The position numbers were made by a program, and so were the translations under genes. From Amycolatopsis endophytica (GTDB lineage: Bacteria; Actinomycetota; Actinomycetes; Mycobacteriales; Pseudonocardiaceae): 64,000 nucleotides of DNA. The notes under the pieces are model-generated. The model did not search any database. It saw only the letters and a program-made list of their open reading frames with translations, and was not told the origin of the DNA. Location: the NCBI RefSeq assembly GCF_013410405.1, contig NZ_JACCFK010000001.1, positions 5,022,001-5,086,000 on the forward strand, written 5' to 3'. Shown here piece by piece: positions 41,223-51,171 of this stretch (within the stretch, counting starts at the first letter, position 1; every line of letters starts with the position of its first letter).

Positions 41223-41913
41223 GAAGGAAGTCCTCTCCGGCGGGACCGGGGCCGGCGGTGGATGCTTCCTCGGCAAAGATCCTCGGCAAGGCGGCAAAGC
41301 CGGCTTGGGCCACATGGCGGCTTCCGGCGAGCCGAGCACCTTCGGCATCGCCGGCCACGATGGCCTCGCACATCGCTTCGAGTTCCCGAATGCTCTGTTC
41401 GGTCCGGCCCGGCACTGCCAGCGAGTGCCGGCGCAGGAGCTGGATGCGGGCATGCAGCCGGCGCAGCGACGAGGTGAGTTCGGGGTTTCCGGCACCGTCG
41501 AGGAGTGCGCCGTAGAACCGGTCCTTCGCGGCGAGGGTCTCGTCGATCCCACCCGCGCGCATGGTCGCCGCGGTGAGATGAAGGCTTTCGACGAGCGCGC
41601 GCTTCTGTTCCGGTGTGCCGCGACGCGCGAACAGACTGCACGCCAACGCTTCCAGTGCGCCGCGCAATTCGAACAGCGCCTCAGCGTCCTGGTAGGTGAT
41701 CCGCGCGACGAACGCGCCGCGGTTCGGTTCGACCGCCACCAGGCCCTCGCCCTCCAGCTTGCGGAGCGTCTCACGCAAAGCCGTGCGCGAGACGCCGTGG
41801 CGCTCGCACAGTTCGCGTTCGTTGAGCCGCGCGCCGGGCTGCAGCCGGCCGCCGGTGATGGCCGCACGCACCTCGTCGGTCAGCCGCTCACGGGTCGAGC
41901 GCTGTCCGGTCAC
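41194..41913 (-). CDS. GntR family transcriptional regulator, FCD subfamily
   Basis: This 239-residue regulator has a winged helix at residues about 8-72 (LQPGARLNERELCERHGVS, then RTALRETLRKLEGEGLV) and an FCD domain (FELRGALEALACSLF, AAKDRFYGALL, with the last helices around SRHVAQAGFA). GTG 41913 with AGGACGG upstream gives the normal family length. ATG 42015 would add 34 residues without a ribosome site. It sits between the Rieske operon and the LuxR gene and is the best candidate for local repression of the operon. Confidence 0.87.
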   Translation of the reverse strand: MTGQRSTRERLTDEVRAAITGGRLQPGARLNERELCERHGVSRTALRETLRKLEGEGLVAVEPNRGAFVARITYQDAEALFELRGALEALACSLFARRGTPEQKRALVESLHLTAATMRAGGIDETLAAKDRFYGALLDGAGNPELTSSLRRLHARIQLLRRHSLAVPGRTEQSIRELEAMCEAIVAGDAEGARLAGSRHVAQAGFAALPRIFAEEASTAGPGPAGEDFLRVRTGPGTC

Positions 41914-42206
41914 CGTTTCACCGTCCTGTGGAGCATTCAGCGTGATCCTCACCGGGCACGCGGCCACGAGCCTCGCGGGAACTTCCGCCGCAAATTGTAT
42001 GACGATGATGTCCATGACGGCAACACGCCGGCGCCATCGACTCCGATGATGCTGCGTAGTGCCAGTGTTACGCAGGTGAAATCGTCCGACAAAACTAGGC
42101 ATTTCACGTCCGCTGGCCTGACTTCCGCGGCCTCTTCGGGTAGCCTTCACGAGGCGTGAGCCACTTCACCAGGCCACCGTCGGCCTGCCGAGAGGAGATG
42201 AGGCCG

Positions 42207-43280
42207 ATGGCGCCGGTATCCCCGAAGAACGCGCCGTCGGCTGACGGCGGACATCGATTCGCCGTCGCCTTGCAGTCGGCGCTCACGATCGGTGATGTCG
42301 AAGACGCCTTCTTCAACGTCGCGAGCACGGTCATCGCGGCACCCGGCCTCGGCCTGTACCAGATCGACGCCACCTCCGGCGACATGATCGACTTCAAAGC
42401 CCAGGTGGACAGCGATTTTCTCGCCGACTACGAGACCTACGGCCGTCAGGATGACCCCGTGCTCGAGTTCGTGCTGCGGCAGAACCGGCCGGTCGACTCC
42501 TCACGCGTCGTCTCGCGCCAGGTATGGGAGGGCTGCGGCGCTCGGACGGCCCTCGACGTCGGCGGCTACTACCACTCGCTCGAGGCGCCGGTGATCGTGT
42601 CGGGTGCCCTCTACGGCACCATGAACTTCGCGCGGCCGCAGGGTCAGCCGGCGTTCAGTGAAGCCGACATCACAGCCGCCTGGCTGGCCGGCGAGCACCT
42701 CGGCCTCGCCCTCGAACGGGCGCTGCGTTACGAGCAAACGGACCGGCGAGCCACCCGGCTCGAGCATGTCCTCGACCACGTGCCACAGGCGCTGGTCGTG
42801 ACAGACCTCGACGCGCACGTGCTGTTCCGCAACCGGACAGCCCGATCCGCCGCGCACAATGCGTCGACCACCGCGCTCATCGAGGACAGCATCGTGACCG
42901 CCATGGAACAGTTCCGCGTCACGAGCAAGCGCGTCTGCACCCGCACGGCCGTCGAGCACCAGACGAGGCGCCGGGTGGTCGTCAAGTCGTTCCGCCTGCC
43001 CGGCCGCGACGACGCGGCCCTGACCATGCTGCTCGACCAGACATCGGGGGAGGCCGCCCGGCTTCCGGCCTGGGATGTGCTGTCCAAGCGAGAGCAGGAG
43101 ATCGCAGAGCTGGTGAGCCAGGGGCTGACGAACAAGCAGATCGCCGAGCGCGCCTTTGTCAGCGAGAACACCGTGAAGCAGCACTTGAAGCGCGTGTTCG
43201 CCAAGACGGACGTGCGCAATCGAGCCGAACTCATGCAGCGCATCTGGGCCGCGGGTGGATCGGGCGCCACCGGCAGTTGA
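42207..43280 (+). CDS. LuxR-type regulator with an N-terminal GAF-like sensor
   Basis: This 357-residue regulator has a GAF-like domain at about residues 30-170 (GLGLYQIDATSGDMIDF, VSGALYGTMNFARP). A PAS-like middle follows (HVPQALVVTDLDAHVLFRN), then a C-terminal LuxR helix-turn-helix (LSKREQEIAELVSQGLTNK, VSENTVKQHLKRVF). ATG 42207 has AGAGGAG 9 bases upstream; GTG 42156 and ATG 42198 are in frame. It is divergent from the GntR gene. Regulators of this layout often activate aromatic or terpenoid catabolism. No receiver domain, so it is ligand- rather than phosphorylation-driven. Confidence 0.85.
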   Translation: MAPVSPKNAPSADGGHRFAVALQSALTIGDVEDAFFNVASTVIAAPGLGLYQIDATSGDMIDFKAQVDSDFLADYETYGRQDDPVLEFVLRQNRPVDSSRVVSRQVWEGCGARTALDVGGYYHSLEAPVIVSGALYGTMNFARPQGQPAFSEADITAAWLAGEHLGLALERALRYEQTDRRATRLEHVLDHVPQALVVTDLDAHVLFRNRTARSAAHNASTTALIEDSIVTAMEQFRVTSKRVCTRTAVEHQTRRRVVVKSFRLPGRDDAALTMLLDQTSGEAARLPAWDVLSKREQEIAELVSQGLTNKQIAERAFVSENTVKQHLKRVFAKTDVRNRAELMQRIWAAGGSGATGS

Positions 43281-43296
43281 CCGCACGATCCGGACG

Positions 43297-43325
43297 GGCC
43301 GCTCCTACGTGAGCACGGAACGGCC
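43297..43325. terminator. Hairpin between convergent genes
   Basis: GGCCGCTCC at 43297-43305 pairs with GGAACGGCC at 43317-43325 with one interior mismatch. It lies between the LuxR stop (43280) and the stop of the convergent hydrolase (43343), so it can serve both directions. Confidence 0.5.
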
Positions 43326-43342
43326 GCCCTGCACCGTCTTGG

Positions 43343-44158
43343 TCACAGCACGCTGCTCAGCCAAGCATCGATGCGCTCAGCCAGCTGCGGCCACCCGGGA
43401 TCCAGGGTGACACCGTGGCCCACGCCGGGGAGCAGGATGTGTTCCGCGCCGAGACCTTCAGCCAACGCGAGCACGTACTCCGCAGGCGTCAGCACGTCGT
43501 TCTCGGCGGCCACCACCAACACCGGCGCTCGCACGGTGGCGACGTTTACTTCGGCTGTCCACCTTGTCGCCTGCCACACCGCGGCCGGCGATTCCGCCTG
43601 CAGTTTCGGGTACAGCGCCGCCGCTGTCTCGTCGTCGACGCCTGAGTAGAACAGCATCCGGGCGGTTTCCGGATCCGGGGGGTTCCACGGCCGCTCCGGA
43701 TCCACTTCGATCTCGATCGGATTCAGGGCGTATTGCCGAGGGACCACCGGGGCCAGGAGCACCACCGCCGCGAGGTCGCGCTGGGTCGTCGCCGCGTAGT
43801 TCAGCGAGGCCAGCCCGCCCATGCTGTGCCCCATCAGGACGGGCCTCGCGCCGGCCTCGTCACACGCGATGTCGATTTCTTCCCGCACCGAGATGATCTC
43901 GCGCCGCACCCACTCGTGGGGCGGCAGCGTCCGCGACTTCCCGTGCGAGAACCAGTCGAACGCGACCGAGTCCCAGCCCCGTCCGGCGAACCAGCCCTGC
44001 AGGTTCGCCCACTGCCATGCACCGTGGCAGCCACCGTGCACCATCACCATCGGACTCGGCTTCCGCTCGGTCCCGGGCGCCGTGAACTGCGTCAGTGCCA
44101 CTCCGCGAACCACGCGTTCGGCCGGAGCGGTATCGATGCTCGTGCTCTCGATGCTCAT
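43343..44158 (-). CDS. Alpha/beta hydrolase
   Basis: This 271-residue hydrolase has VMVHGGCHGAWQWANLQGWF (oxyanion region), VLMGHSMGGLASL with the nucleophile Ser near residue 112, an Asp in VVAAENDVLTPAEY near 216 and a His in LPGVGHGVTLD near 246. The compact cap and the HGGCHGAW form are those of small esterases and lipase-like enzymes. It is a single-gene unit. No promoter motif of the other regulons is seen upstream, and its role is unknown. Confidence 0.83.
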   Translation of the reverse strand: MSIESTSIDTAPAERVVRGVALTQFTAPGTERKPSPMVMVHGGCHGAWQWANLQGWFAGRGWDSVAFDWFSHGKSRTLPPHEWVRREIISVREEIDIACDEAGARPVLMGHSMGGLASLNYAATTQRDLAAVVLLAPVVPRQYALNPIEIEVDPERPWNPPDPETARMLFYSGVDDETAAALYPKLQAESPAAVWQATRWTAEVNVATVRAPVLVVAAENDVLTPAEYVLALAEGLGAEHILLPGVGHGVTLDPGWPQLAERIDAWLSSVL

Positions 44159-44490
44159 TTCTGGACATTAGTCAGCGCGACGGCGCGATCGCGTTACCCG
44201 AGGGGGTACTTTCGGGGCCGTCACCTACCGCGTGAGCGGGCACGCAGTGCCGTCTGCGTCGTCGTCCGGCCCGAGGTGGCGACCGCCGGACAGGCCGTGC
44301 GCCTGGCAGACCTGGAGCCACCGACTTTCCCGGCGACCGGCGGATTCGGTCTGCCGCGTTGGGGCGAACCCCGATCTGGTGCGGGCATTCTCGTCGGGCA
44401 GAGCTTCGGTGTGGGCCAGGCGGCAGTAGCCGACACGCAGCCGGAGCGGTACGGCCTTCCCGTTGGACACCCGCCGAGCCCGACGATCGG
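44159..44490. other. Gene-free stretch
   Basis: No frame resembles a protein, and I see no strong hairpin or repeated operator. It separates the hydrolase promoter from the end of the response regulator gene. Confidence 0.5.
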
Positions 44491-45228
44491 TCAGGAGGGA
44501 GATTCTGTTCCGGCCACCAGACCGGTCTGGTAGGCGATGACAACGAGTTGCGCGCGATCGCGTGCGTCCAGTTTGGACATGGCGCGCTGCACGTGGGCGC
44601 GGACGGTGAACGGGCTGAGGTACATCCGGTCGGCGATCTCTACATTGGAAAGGCCGGTCGCGACGAGAGCGACCATCTCGCGTTCGCGCGGGGTGAGTGC
44701 GGCGAGTCGTTCGGGATGGCGTGGTGGCGAGTCGGCCGGGGTGGCGAGGAAACGTGCCACCAGGGACCGGGTCGCCGCCGGGGACAGGAGGGTGTCACCG
44801 TTGGCGATCGTGCGCACGGCGTCGAGCAGTCCTTGCGCCTCGATCCCCTTGCCGATGAAGCCGCTGGCCCCGGCGCGCAGGGCTTGGGCGATGTACTCGT
44901 CGGTCTCGTAGGTGGTAAGGATCAGGACACGGGTGGCACGCAGATCCGGATCGGCGCAGATTTCCGCGGTGGCGGCGAGGCCGTCGGTGCCGGGCATCCG
45001 GATGTCCGTGATCACCACGTCCGGGCGCAGCTTGCGGGCCAGGGCCACCGCCTCCCTGCCGTCGCCCGCCTCGCCGACCACGGCGATGTCCTCGGCGCTG
45101 TCGAGGAGAGTGCGGAAAGCGCCGCGCAGCAACGCCTGATCGTCGGCGAGGAGGACCCGGAGCGGCGCAGCGTCACCCCTGGCCGCTTCGCCGGTGTTCG
45201 GTCCGTCGCCTGGTGTGTCGTGGATCAT
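44491..45228 (-). CDS. Two-component response regulator, NarL/LuxR type
   Basis: This 245-residue regulator has a receiver domain (VLLADDQALLRGAFRTLL; phospho-acceptor D75 in VVITDIRMPG; LTTYETDEY with the switch Thr; KGIEAQ with the conserved Lys). The C-terminal LuxR helix-turn-helix is LTPREREMVALVATGLSN, then TVRAHVQRAMSKLD. It has an extra 20-residue N-terminal tail. Its start overlaps the kinase stop by 4 bases, forming a cognate pair. It faces away from the ABC exporter it may control. Confidence 0.92.
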   Translation of the reverse strand: MIHDTPGDGPNTGEAARGDAAPLRVLLADDQALLRGAFRTLLDSAEDIAVVGEAGDGREAVALARKLRPDVVITDIRMPGTDGLAATAEICADPDLRATRVLILTTYETDEYIAQALRAGASGFIGKGIEAQGLLDAVRTIANGDTLLSPAATRSLVARFLATPADSPPRHPERLAALTPREREMVALVATGLSNVEIADRMYLSPFTVRAHVQRAMSKLDARDRAQLVVIAYQTGLVAGTESPS

Positions 45229-46460
45229 CGGCCCTCGCGATCGGTCGCTCCGTCAGTTCTGCGCGCCGTCCTGCCCGCGGTGGGAACAGGCAGGCGGGCG
45301 GAGACGCGGAAACCCCCTTCGGGACGCGCACCGGCGACGAGGGTCCCGCCGGCCGCGGCCGCCCGTTCACTCATCCCGATCAGACCGTAGCCGGGCGGGC
45401 GCTCTTGAGCCTTGCGGGCGCCGCCGCCGTTGTCGGTGACCGTGATGGTCACGTGGTCGCGATCCCAGACCAGGCGTACCTCGGCGCCACCGGTGGCGGC
45501 GTGCTTGGTCACGTTGGTCAGGGCCTCTTGGATGATGCGGTAGGCGGTGAGGCCGATCCCCGGCGGCAATGGTCTGGCCGTGCCATCCTCGTGCATCGAC
45601 ACCGCAAGGCCGGCGCGGTGGAAGGTGCTCAGCAGCTCGGGGACCTGCGACAGCCCGGGCGCCGGCTCGGTGAGTGCGGAGGTGTCGGGGGTGTCTTCGG
45701 GCTGGCGCAGCAGGCCGACCGTGGCCCGCAGTTCGTCGAGGGCGTGGCGGGTGGTCCCGACCAGTTCGTCCAGGCTCGTGCGAGCCTGCTCCGGGCGGGT
45801 CGCGAACAGGTGGGCGGCGACGGTGGCCTGCGCGTTGGCCAGGGTGATCTGGTGTGCCACCAGGTCGTGCAGCTCCCGGGCGATGCGAAGCCGTTCCCCG
45901 GCCACTCTCCGGCGTGCCTCCTCGTCCCGGCTTTCCTCGGCCCGGCGTGCCCGCTCCTCCATGACCGTCAGGTAGGCCTGCCGGTGCCGCGTCGAGCGAC
46001 CGAACACGGCAGCCACGAGTGGTGTCGCGGCCACGGTCGCCAGCCTGCTGGTGTCCGCCCACGAGAAGTCCGTTTCGAAGAACGGGGGGACGGCGACCAG
46101 CAGCGCCGCCGCTGGAAGCAGGGCCGCGAGCGCTCGTCGTTCGGCGCGAACGGCCAGCGAGTAGGCGCTGATGGCGGTGGGGGCCACCATGAGCGGGGTC
46201 GACAGCAGGCCCATCGGCGCGACGAGCATGCCGCACACGGTGGTGGCGATCACGGTGGCCACGGGCGCGCGGTGCCGCGCCGGGAGCAACCCGGACGACA
46301 CCGCTGCGAGGAAGTAGGCCGTCAACGGCGGCGGTGTCACCGTGTCGTCCACCCGCAGCGCACCACCGAGTAGGCAGAGCGCGAACGCCACCGCGACGAC
46401 CGTTCCGTCCCGCCACCACGACTCGATCGGCGGCGTGGGTGACCTACGTCCGTCCGTCAT
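45225..46460 (-). CDS. Sensor histidine kinase (HisKA_3 / NarL-type)
   Basis: This 411-residue kinase has an N-terminal membrane region of about five helices (VAVAFALCLLGGAL, APVATVIATTVCGMLVAP and others), a dimerisation helix with the phospho-acceptor His in RIARELHDLVAHQITLA near residue 205, and an HATPase domain with an N-box around IIQEALTNVTKHA and a GYGLIGMSERA G-box. ATG 46460 is chosen because upstream codons lack kinase character. It senses an envelope signal; kinase pairs of this type next to ABC/FtsX transporters often respond to antibiotics. Confidence 0.9.
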   Translation of the reverse strand: MTDGRRSPTPPIESWWRDGTVVAVAFALCLLGGALRVDDTVTPPPLTAYFLAAVSSGLLPARHRAPVATVIATTVCGMLVAPMGLLSTPLMVAPTAISAYSLAVRAERRALAALLPAAALLVAVPPFFETDFSWADTSRLATVAATPLVAAVFGRSTRHRQAYLTVMEERARRAEESRDEEARRRVAGERLRIARELHDLVAHQITLANAQATVAAHLFATRPEQARTSLDELVGTTRHALDELRATVGLLRQPEDTPDTSALTEPAPGLSQVPELLSTFHRAGLAVSMHEDGTARPLPPGIGLTAYRIIQEALTNVTKHAATGGAEVRLVWDRDHVTITVTDNGGGARKAQERPPGYGLIGMSERAAAAGGTLVAGARPEGGFRVSARLPVPTAGRTARRTDGATDREGR

Positions 46461-46682
46461 CGATGTCCCTCGACCGCAGCACAAGATCAGCCTAGATGGT
46501 TTGTGCAGTGGACGGCCGGCCGCGCGTGTAGTGCGTTCGCACCAGAAACGGGCCGAGCCGGTTCGTACGCACCAGGCGGAGACGGTCTCGGCACACGATG
46601 TGTGGCACCGCGGTGCGGGACAGGGTTGGTGGCGGAATCGTCCGGCACCGGCTCGGACGGCACAGCGGCAGGAAGAAGTTCG

Positions 46683-47477
46683 ATGAACCCCGGAAACAGC
46701 AGCGACGCGATTCGGCTGACGGCCGTTCGCAAGCTCTATGGGCGGCGCGACAACCAGGTGGTGGCGCTGGAGGAGGTGACGACGCGGTTCGGCCGTGGAA
46801 CGTTCACGGCGATCATGGGGCCATCGGGTTCCGGCAAGAGCACCCTGTTGCAGTGCGCGGCCGGACTCGATCAGCCGACATCCGGTTCGGTACTGCTCGA
46901 GGGGCACGAGCTCAGCGAGATGACCGAGACCGAGTTGACCACGCTGCGGCGGGACCGGATCGGGTTCGTCTTCCAGGCGTTCAACCTGCTTCCGGTCCTG
47001 ACCGTGCGGCAGAACGTGACGCTGCCGCTGCGGCTCGCCGGCCGCAAACCCGACCGGGACCGGGTTGCGCGGATCCTCGACCAGGTCGGCCTCGCCCGGC
47101 GGAGCAACCACCGTCCGGCGGAGCTGTCCGGTGGGCAGCAGCAACGGGTCGCCATCGCCAGGGCCTTGATCAGCGACCCCGCCGTCATCTTCGCCGACGA
47201 GCCGACCGGCGCACTGGACACCAGAACCGCGCGGGACGTTCTCACCTTGCTGCGGCACTCGTCGCGCGCGGACGGTCAGACGATCGTGATGGTGACCCAC
47301 GACCCGGTCGCGGCTTCGTACGCCGATCGTGTCCTGTTCCTCGCCGACGGGCGGCTGGCCGGTGAGCTGCACTCGCCGACCGCCGAATCCGTGGCCGACC
47401 GGATGACCCGCCTGGGCGCCTTCGCCGACGAAGGTCCCCGCCCGCAGCCGGTGGCGAACCGGGGAGGGCAGCGCTGA
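46683..47477 (+). CDS. ABC transporter ATP-binding protein, MacB/LolD-like
   Basis: This 264-residue ATPase has Walker A (IMGPSGSGKSTLLQ near residue 44), Q-loop FVFQAFNLLP, signature LSGGQQQRVAIARAL near 142, Walker B (VIFADEPTGALD) and the H-loop VTHDP. This form partners FtsX-like permeases that move lipids, peptides or drugs mechanically rather than by alternating access. ATG 46683 follows AGGAAGAAG. The permease overlaps its stop by one base, and the divergent two-component system lies 222 bp upstream. Confidence 0.92.
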   Translation: MNPGNSSDAIRLTAVRKLYGRRDNQVVALEEVTTRFGRGTFTAIMGPSGSGKSTLLQCAAGLDQPTSGSVLLEGHELSEMTETELTTLRRDRIGFVFQAFNLLPVLTVRQNVTLPLRLAGRKPDRDRVARILDQVGLARRSNHRPAELSGGQQQRVAIARALISDPAVIFADEPTGALDTRTARDVLTLLRHSSRADGQTIVMVTHDPVAASYADRVLFLADGRLAGELHSPTAESVADRMTRLGAFADEGPRPQPVANRGGQR

Positions 47478-49729
47478 TGCTGCAGCTCGCACTGCGCACC
47501 CTGCGGTTCCGCGCGGGTCTGTTCGCGGCGGCTTTTCTCGCCGTGTTCTTCGCGGCGGCCATCATGATGGCCTGTGGCGGCCTGATCGAGACCGGCATCC
47601 GCACGGCTGTGCCGCCGCAGCGGCTGGCCTCGGCCGACGTGGTCGTCACCGGCGACCAGGAGTACCACGACTCCGGCGGCGACCCCGACGAACCGCCGAT
47701 CCTGCCCGAGCGGGTCCACATCGACGCGGGGCTGGCGGACACGATCGCGGCGCTGCCCGGGGTGCGGGAGACCGAGAGCTTCGTCTTCGAAGGAGCCCCG
47801 CCGCCGGGGACCGTCGATGCGATCGGTGTGGTGGCCGAGCCGGGAGTGGCCGTCAGCGAGCTCCGGCAGCGAATCGACGCCGAGTTGGCCGGCGGAACCG
47901 TCACCCTGGTCGGTGACGAGCGGGGACAGGCCGAACTGCGTGAGGCGAAGGCGAGCGGCGTCACCGTGATGGCCCTGGCCGGCGTCTTCACCGCTTTCGC
48001 GATCCTGGTGTCCGTCTTCGGCGTGGCCTCCATGCTCGGCCTTTCGGTCGCCCAGCGCCGCCGGGACCTGGCGTTGCTGCGAGCCGTGGGGGCGACACCT
48101 CGTCACCTGCGTCGGCTGATCTCCCGTGAGACGCTGCTCCTGGCCGTCGTCGCCACCGCACTGGCCTACTTCCCGGGGCGGTTCCTGGGCGAGTTCGTGT
48201 TCGACCGGCTGACCGAGCGCGGGATCGCCGCGGCCGGCCTGGCGTTCCGGCAAGGCTGGATCCCGGCTGTGGCCGCCATGGCGATGGCGATCCTCGCGGC
48301 CCTGGCCGGTGCCGTGGGCGCCGGCCGGAGGGCGTCACGCGTCAAGCCGGCCCAGGCGCTCGCGGAGGTCTCGGCCGAGGCCGGGCCGATCGGCCGCGGG
48401 CGCCTGCTGCCGGCGGTGCTTTCCCTGGCGGGCGGCATCGCCATGACCATCGTGACCATCGCCGTGGTGAGCGGACCGCTCACGCCGGCCACCGCCGCGC
48501 CCGCGGTGATCCTGCTCGCCATCGGGTTCGCCGTGCTCGCACCCGTGCTGACGAAGGTCACGACCTTCGCCGTGCAGTGGCCCGTGCGCGCGCTGGGTGG
48601 CGTGACCGGCCAGCTCGCCGTGCTCAACGCGCGTGGCCACGGCGGCCGGACGGCAGCCGTACTGGGACCGGTGATCCTGCTGACCGCGGTCTCGACCGGC
48701 ATGCTGTACCTGCAGACGACCAACGACGCGGCCGATCGGCGGGCATTCGCCGGCAACCTCGTCGCCGACGCCGTGGTGACCACTCAGGACCGTTTCCCGC
48801 CGGGTCTGGTGGACCTGATCAACGACCTGCCGGACGTCGCCGGAGCCTCGGAGTACGTCGACAGCGTCGGCTTCATCGAGGAGCCGGCTGACCGCTCGCC
48901 GGGGAACGAGGGCTGGACCCTCCAGGGCGTCACCGCCGAGGGCGCCGACGCCACCACACCGGTCCAGGTCACCGCGGGCCGGCTGGCCGACCTGCGCGAC
49001 GACACGATCGCGATCGCGGACGAGCACGCCAAGGCGCTGGGGGTCGACGTCGGCGGCACCATCACGCTGCGGATGGGCGACAACACCCCCCTCGACGTGC
49101 GGGTGGCGGCCCTGTTCGCCGCCCCGGACGGGTACGACACCCTGTTGCTTCCCGCCGACACCCTGGCCGCGCACACCACCGAGGCGCACGCGACGCGGAT
49201 CCTGGTCAAAGCCGGCGAGGGCACCGACCCCGGACGGTTGGCGGCGGAGCTGACCACGGCGACCTCCGCCGAGGACGGTCTGACGGTGACCGGCCGCGAC
49301 GTCCTGCTCCGGGAGTTCGACGACCAGAAGACGACCGCCAACTTCGCGATCTACCTCATGGTGGTCATGATCGCGGGGTACGCGGCGATCACCATGATCA
49401 ACACGCTGGTGTCGAGCATGACGGCGAGGCGGCGGGAGTTCGGGCTGCAGCGGCTCGCGGGCTCGACTCGGGGCCAGGTGCTGCGGATGGCCGCCGTGGA
49501 GGCAGCGATCCTGGCCTTCGGCGGCATCGCGCTGGGCACCGTCGCCGTGCTCGGGATCCTGGTACCGGTCAGCCTCAAGCGCCTCGGGTCGGTGCTGCCC
49601 GCCGGGTCCCCGTGGATCTCCGTGTCGATCGCCGCGCTGACCGTTCTGCTGACGCTCGCAGCCACGCTCCTGCCCACCTGGCGGGCCACCCGCGGCCGAC
49701 CGGCCGAGGCGGCGCTCGCCGTCGAGTAG
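47477..49729 (+). CDS. FtsX-like ABC permease
   Basis: This 750-residue protein has the duplicated FtsX layout. An N-terminal helix (LFAAAFLAVFFAAAIMMA) is followed by an extracytoplasmic domain to about residue 160, three helices around 165-290 with a SVAQRRRDLALLRAVGATP loop, four more helices, a second extracytoplasmic domain (about 420-610), and a terminal three-helix set with SSMTARRREFGLQRLAGST. The two ARRREF/QRRRDL loops contact the ATPase. It forms the exporter with the preceding gene. Confidence 0.9.
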   Translation: MLQLALRTLRFRAGLFAAAFLAVFFAAAIMMACGGLIETGIRTAVPPQRLASADVVVTGDQEYHDSGGDPDEPPILPERVHIDAGLADTIAALPGVRETESFVFEGAPPPGTVDAIGVVAEPGVAVSELRQRIDAELAGGTVTLVGDERGQAELREAKASGVTVMALAGVFTAFAILVSVFGVASMLGLSVAQRRRDLALLRAVGATPRHLRRLISRETLLLAVVATALAYFPGRFLGEFVFDRLTERGIAAAGLAFRQGWIPAVAAMAMAILAALAGAVGAGRRASRVKPAQALAEVSAEAGPIGRGRLLPAVLSLAGGIAMTIVTIAVVSGPLTPATAAPAVILLAIGFAVLAPVLTKVTTFAVQWPVRALGGVTGQLAVLNARGHGGRTAAVLGPVILLTAVSTGMLYLQTTNDAADRRAFAGNLVADAVVTTQDRFPPGLVDLINDLPDVAGASEYVDSVGFIEEPADRSPGNEGWTLQGVTAEGADATTPVQVTAGRLADLRDDTIAIADEHAKALGVDVGGTITLRMGDNTPLDVRVAALFAAPDGYDTLLLPADTLAAHTTEAHATRILVKAGEGTDPGRLAAELTTATSAEDGLTVTGRDVLLREFDDQKTTANFAIYLMVVMIAGYAAITMINTLVSSMTARRREFGLQRLAGSTRGQVLRMAAVEAAILAFGGIALGTVAVLGILVPVSLKRLGSVLPAGSPWISVSIAALTVLLTLAATLLPTWRATRGRPAEAALAVE

Positions 49730-49773
49730 CCCGGTGGATTCCCCACTCACCTTCTGCCACGGAAAGGATTCCC

Positions 49774-51171
49774 ATGACCACAACCCTGGCTCCTCCGGTG
49801 CGGGCCGGGAAGGCTGCGGTCGGGGCTCTCGGCGTGCTGGCCCTCGCCAGCGGTGCCCTGGAGTCGGTCGTGCAGCCAACGCTCCCGCTCCTGCAGCGCG
49901 AACTGGACATGGGGCCGGCCGCGGGGGCACTGCTCAGCATTCTGCTCCCGATCACCGGCGCGCTCGTGACGCCGTTGGCGGGCCGGTTCGGCGACCGCTA
50001 CGGCGGGAAACGAGTCCTGGTCCGGCTGATGATCGTGGTGTGCGTCGGCGGCATGGTGTCCGCACTGGCGCCGGGCCTGCCCGTGCTGCTGGCCGGTCAG
50101 GTACTGCAGGGCGCGATGGTGGGCGCGCTGCCCCTGTCGTTCATCGTCGTGCGCAAACAACTGCCCGCGGGAGAGGCGAAGGTGGCCATCGGGGTGGTCA
50201 GCGGACTGTTCGTGGGCGGCGGGATGGCGGGCACGCTGCTGGCCGGGCCCGTGGCGGAGCAGCTGTCCCGGCACTGGATGTTCGCGCTCCCGACGATCGC
50301 CGTCACCGTGGCCACCCTCCTCGTGAGCCGGCTGGTGCGGGCGGACCCACCGGAGGAGTCGGACGACGCCAGGGTCGACTGGCCAGGACTGGTCCTGCTG
50401 AGCGGGGTGTTGATCACGCTCATGCTCGTGCTCGACCTCGCCCCCGACCTCGCTTCGCAACCGCTCCTGCTGTGCGGCCTCGTCGTCCTTCTGGCCGTGC
50501 TCGTGGCCGGCTGGATCGCCGTCGAGCGTCGCGCGGCCTCGCCGATGATCGATCTGCGCCTGCTGGCCCGGCCCATGGTGTGGAAGTCGAGCGTGCTGAC
50601 GTTCACCATCTGCGTCGGTACCTCGATGGCGATCTTCCTCGTCACCCAGCTGTGGAGCGCGTCCGGTGACGGGTACGGCTTCGGGGCCGATGCCACCGAG
50701 ATCGGCCTCTTCCTGTTGCCCAGCACCGTGGTCGCGACGCTGGCCGGACCGCTGGGCGGGAACTGGGAGCGGCGATCCGGCTCACGTTCCGTGGCCACCG
50801 CCGGGGTGGTCGTCATGGCGGTCGCCCTGATCGCCATGTCGGTCGTGCACTCCGAGGCGTGGTACCTCGTCGTCGGCAAGGCACTGGTCGCACTGGCCAA
50901 CGGCCTGGTCGTCACCGCGATGACGACCAGCATCGCCACCTCCTTCGCGGCGACCGAGACCGGCGTCGCCACCAGCCTGATCCTCGTGACCCGCGTGCTC
51001 GGCATGGCCTCGGGCGGGATGCTCGGTGGCGTGCTGCTCGCCGCCGGGACCCCGTCTGGGTCGGACGTCGCGGCCGAATCGTCGTACACCACCGGATTCG
51101 TCCTCGCCGGCGTCGTCACGGCGCTGGCCCTGTTCGTCACCCGCACCATGCACCAGGGAGTCAAGGCATGA
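49774..51171 (+). CDS. MFS transporter, multidrug type (14-helix-like)
   Basis: This is a 465-residue permease. Helix 1 is LGVLALASGALESVVQPTL, and the conserved loop motif A is LAGRFGDRYGGKRVLVRL. The middle has VAEQLSRHWMFALPTIAVT, typical of the W-rich helix 5 region of drug:H+ antiporters (motif C area GLFVGGGMAG). ATG 49774 follows GGAAAGGA. The monooxygenase starts in its stop codon. Its position after the ABC operon suggests one long transcript of export genes. Confidence 0.87.
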   Translation: MTTTLAPPVRAGKAAVGALGVLALASGALESVVQPTLPLLQRELDMGPAAGALLSILLPITGALVTPLAGRFGDRYGGKRVLVRLMIVVCVGGMVSALAPGLPVLLAGQVLQGAMVGALPLSFIVVRKQLPAGEAKVAIGVVSGLFVGGGMAGTLLAGPVAEQLSRHWMFALPTIAVTVATLLVSRLVRADPPEESDDARVDWPGLVLLSGVLITLMLVLDLAPDLASQPLLLCGLVVLLAVLVAGWIAVERRAASPMIDLRLLARPMVWKSSVLTFTICVGTSMAIFLVTQLWSASGDGYGFGADATEIGLFLLPSTVVATLAGPLGGNWERRSGSRSVATAGVVVMAVALIAMSVVHSEAWYLVVGKALVALANGLVVTAMTTSIATSFAATETGVATSLILVTRVLGMASGGMLGGVLLAAGTPSGSDVAAESSYTTGFVLAGVVTALALFVTRTMHQGVKA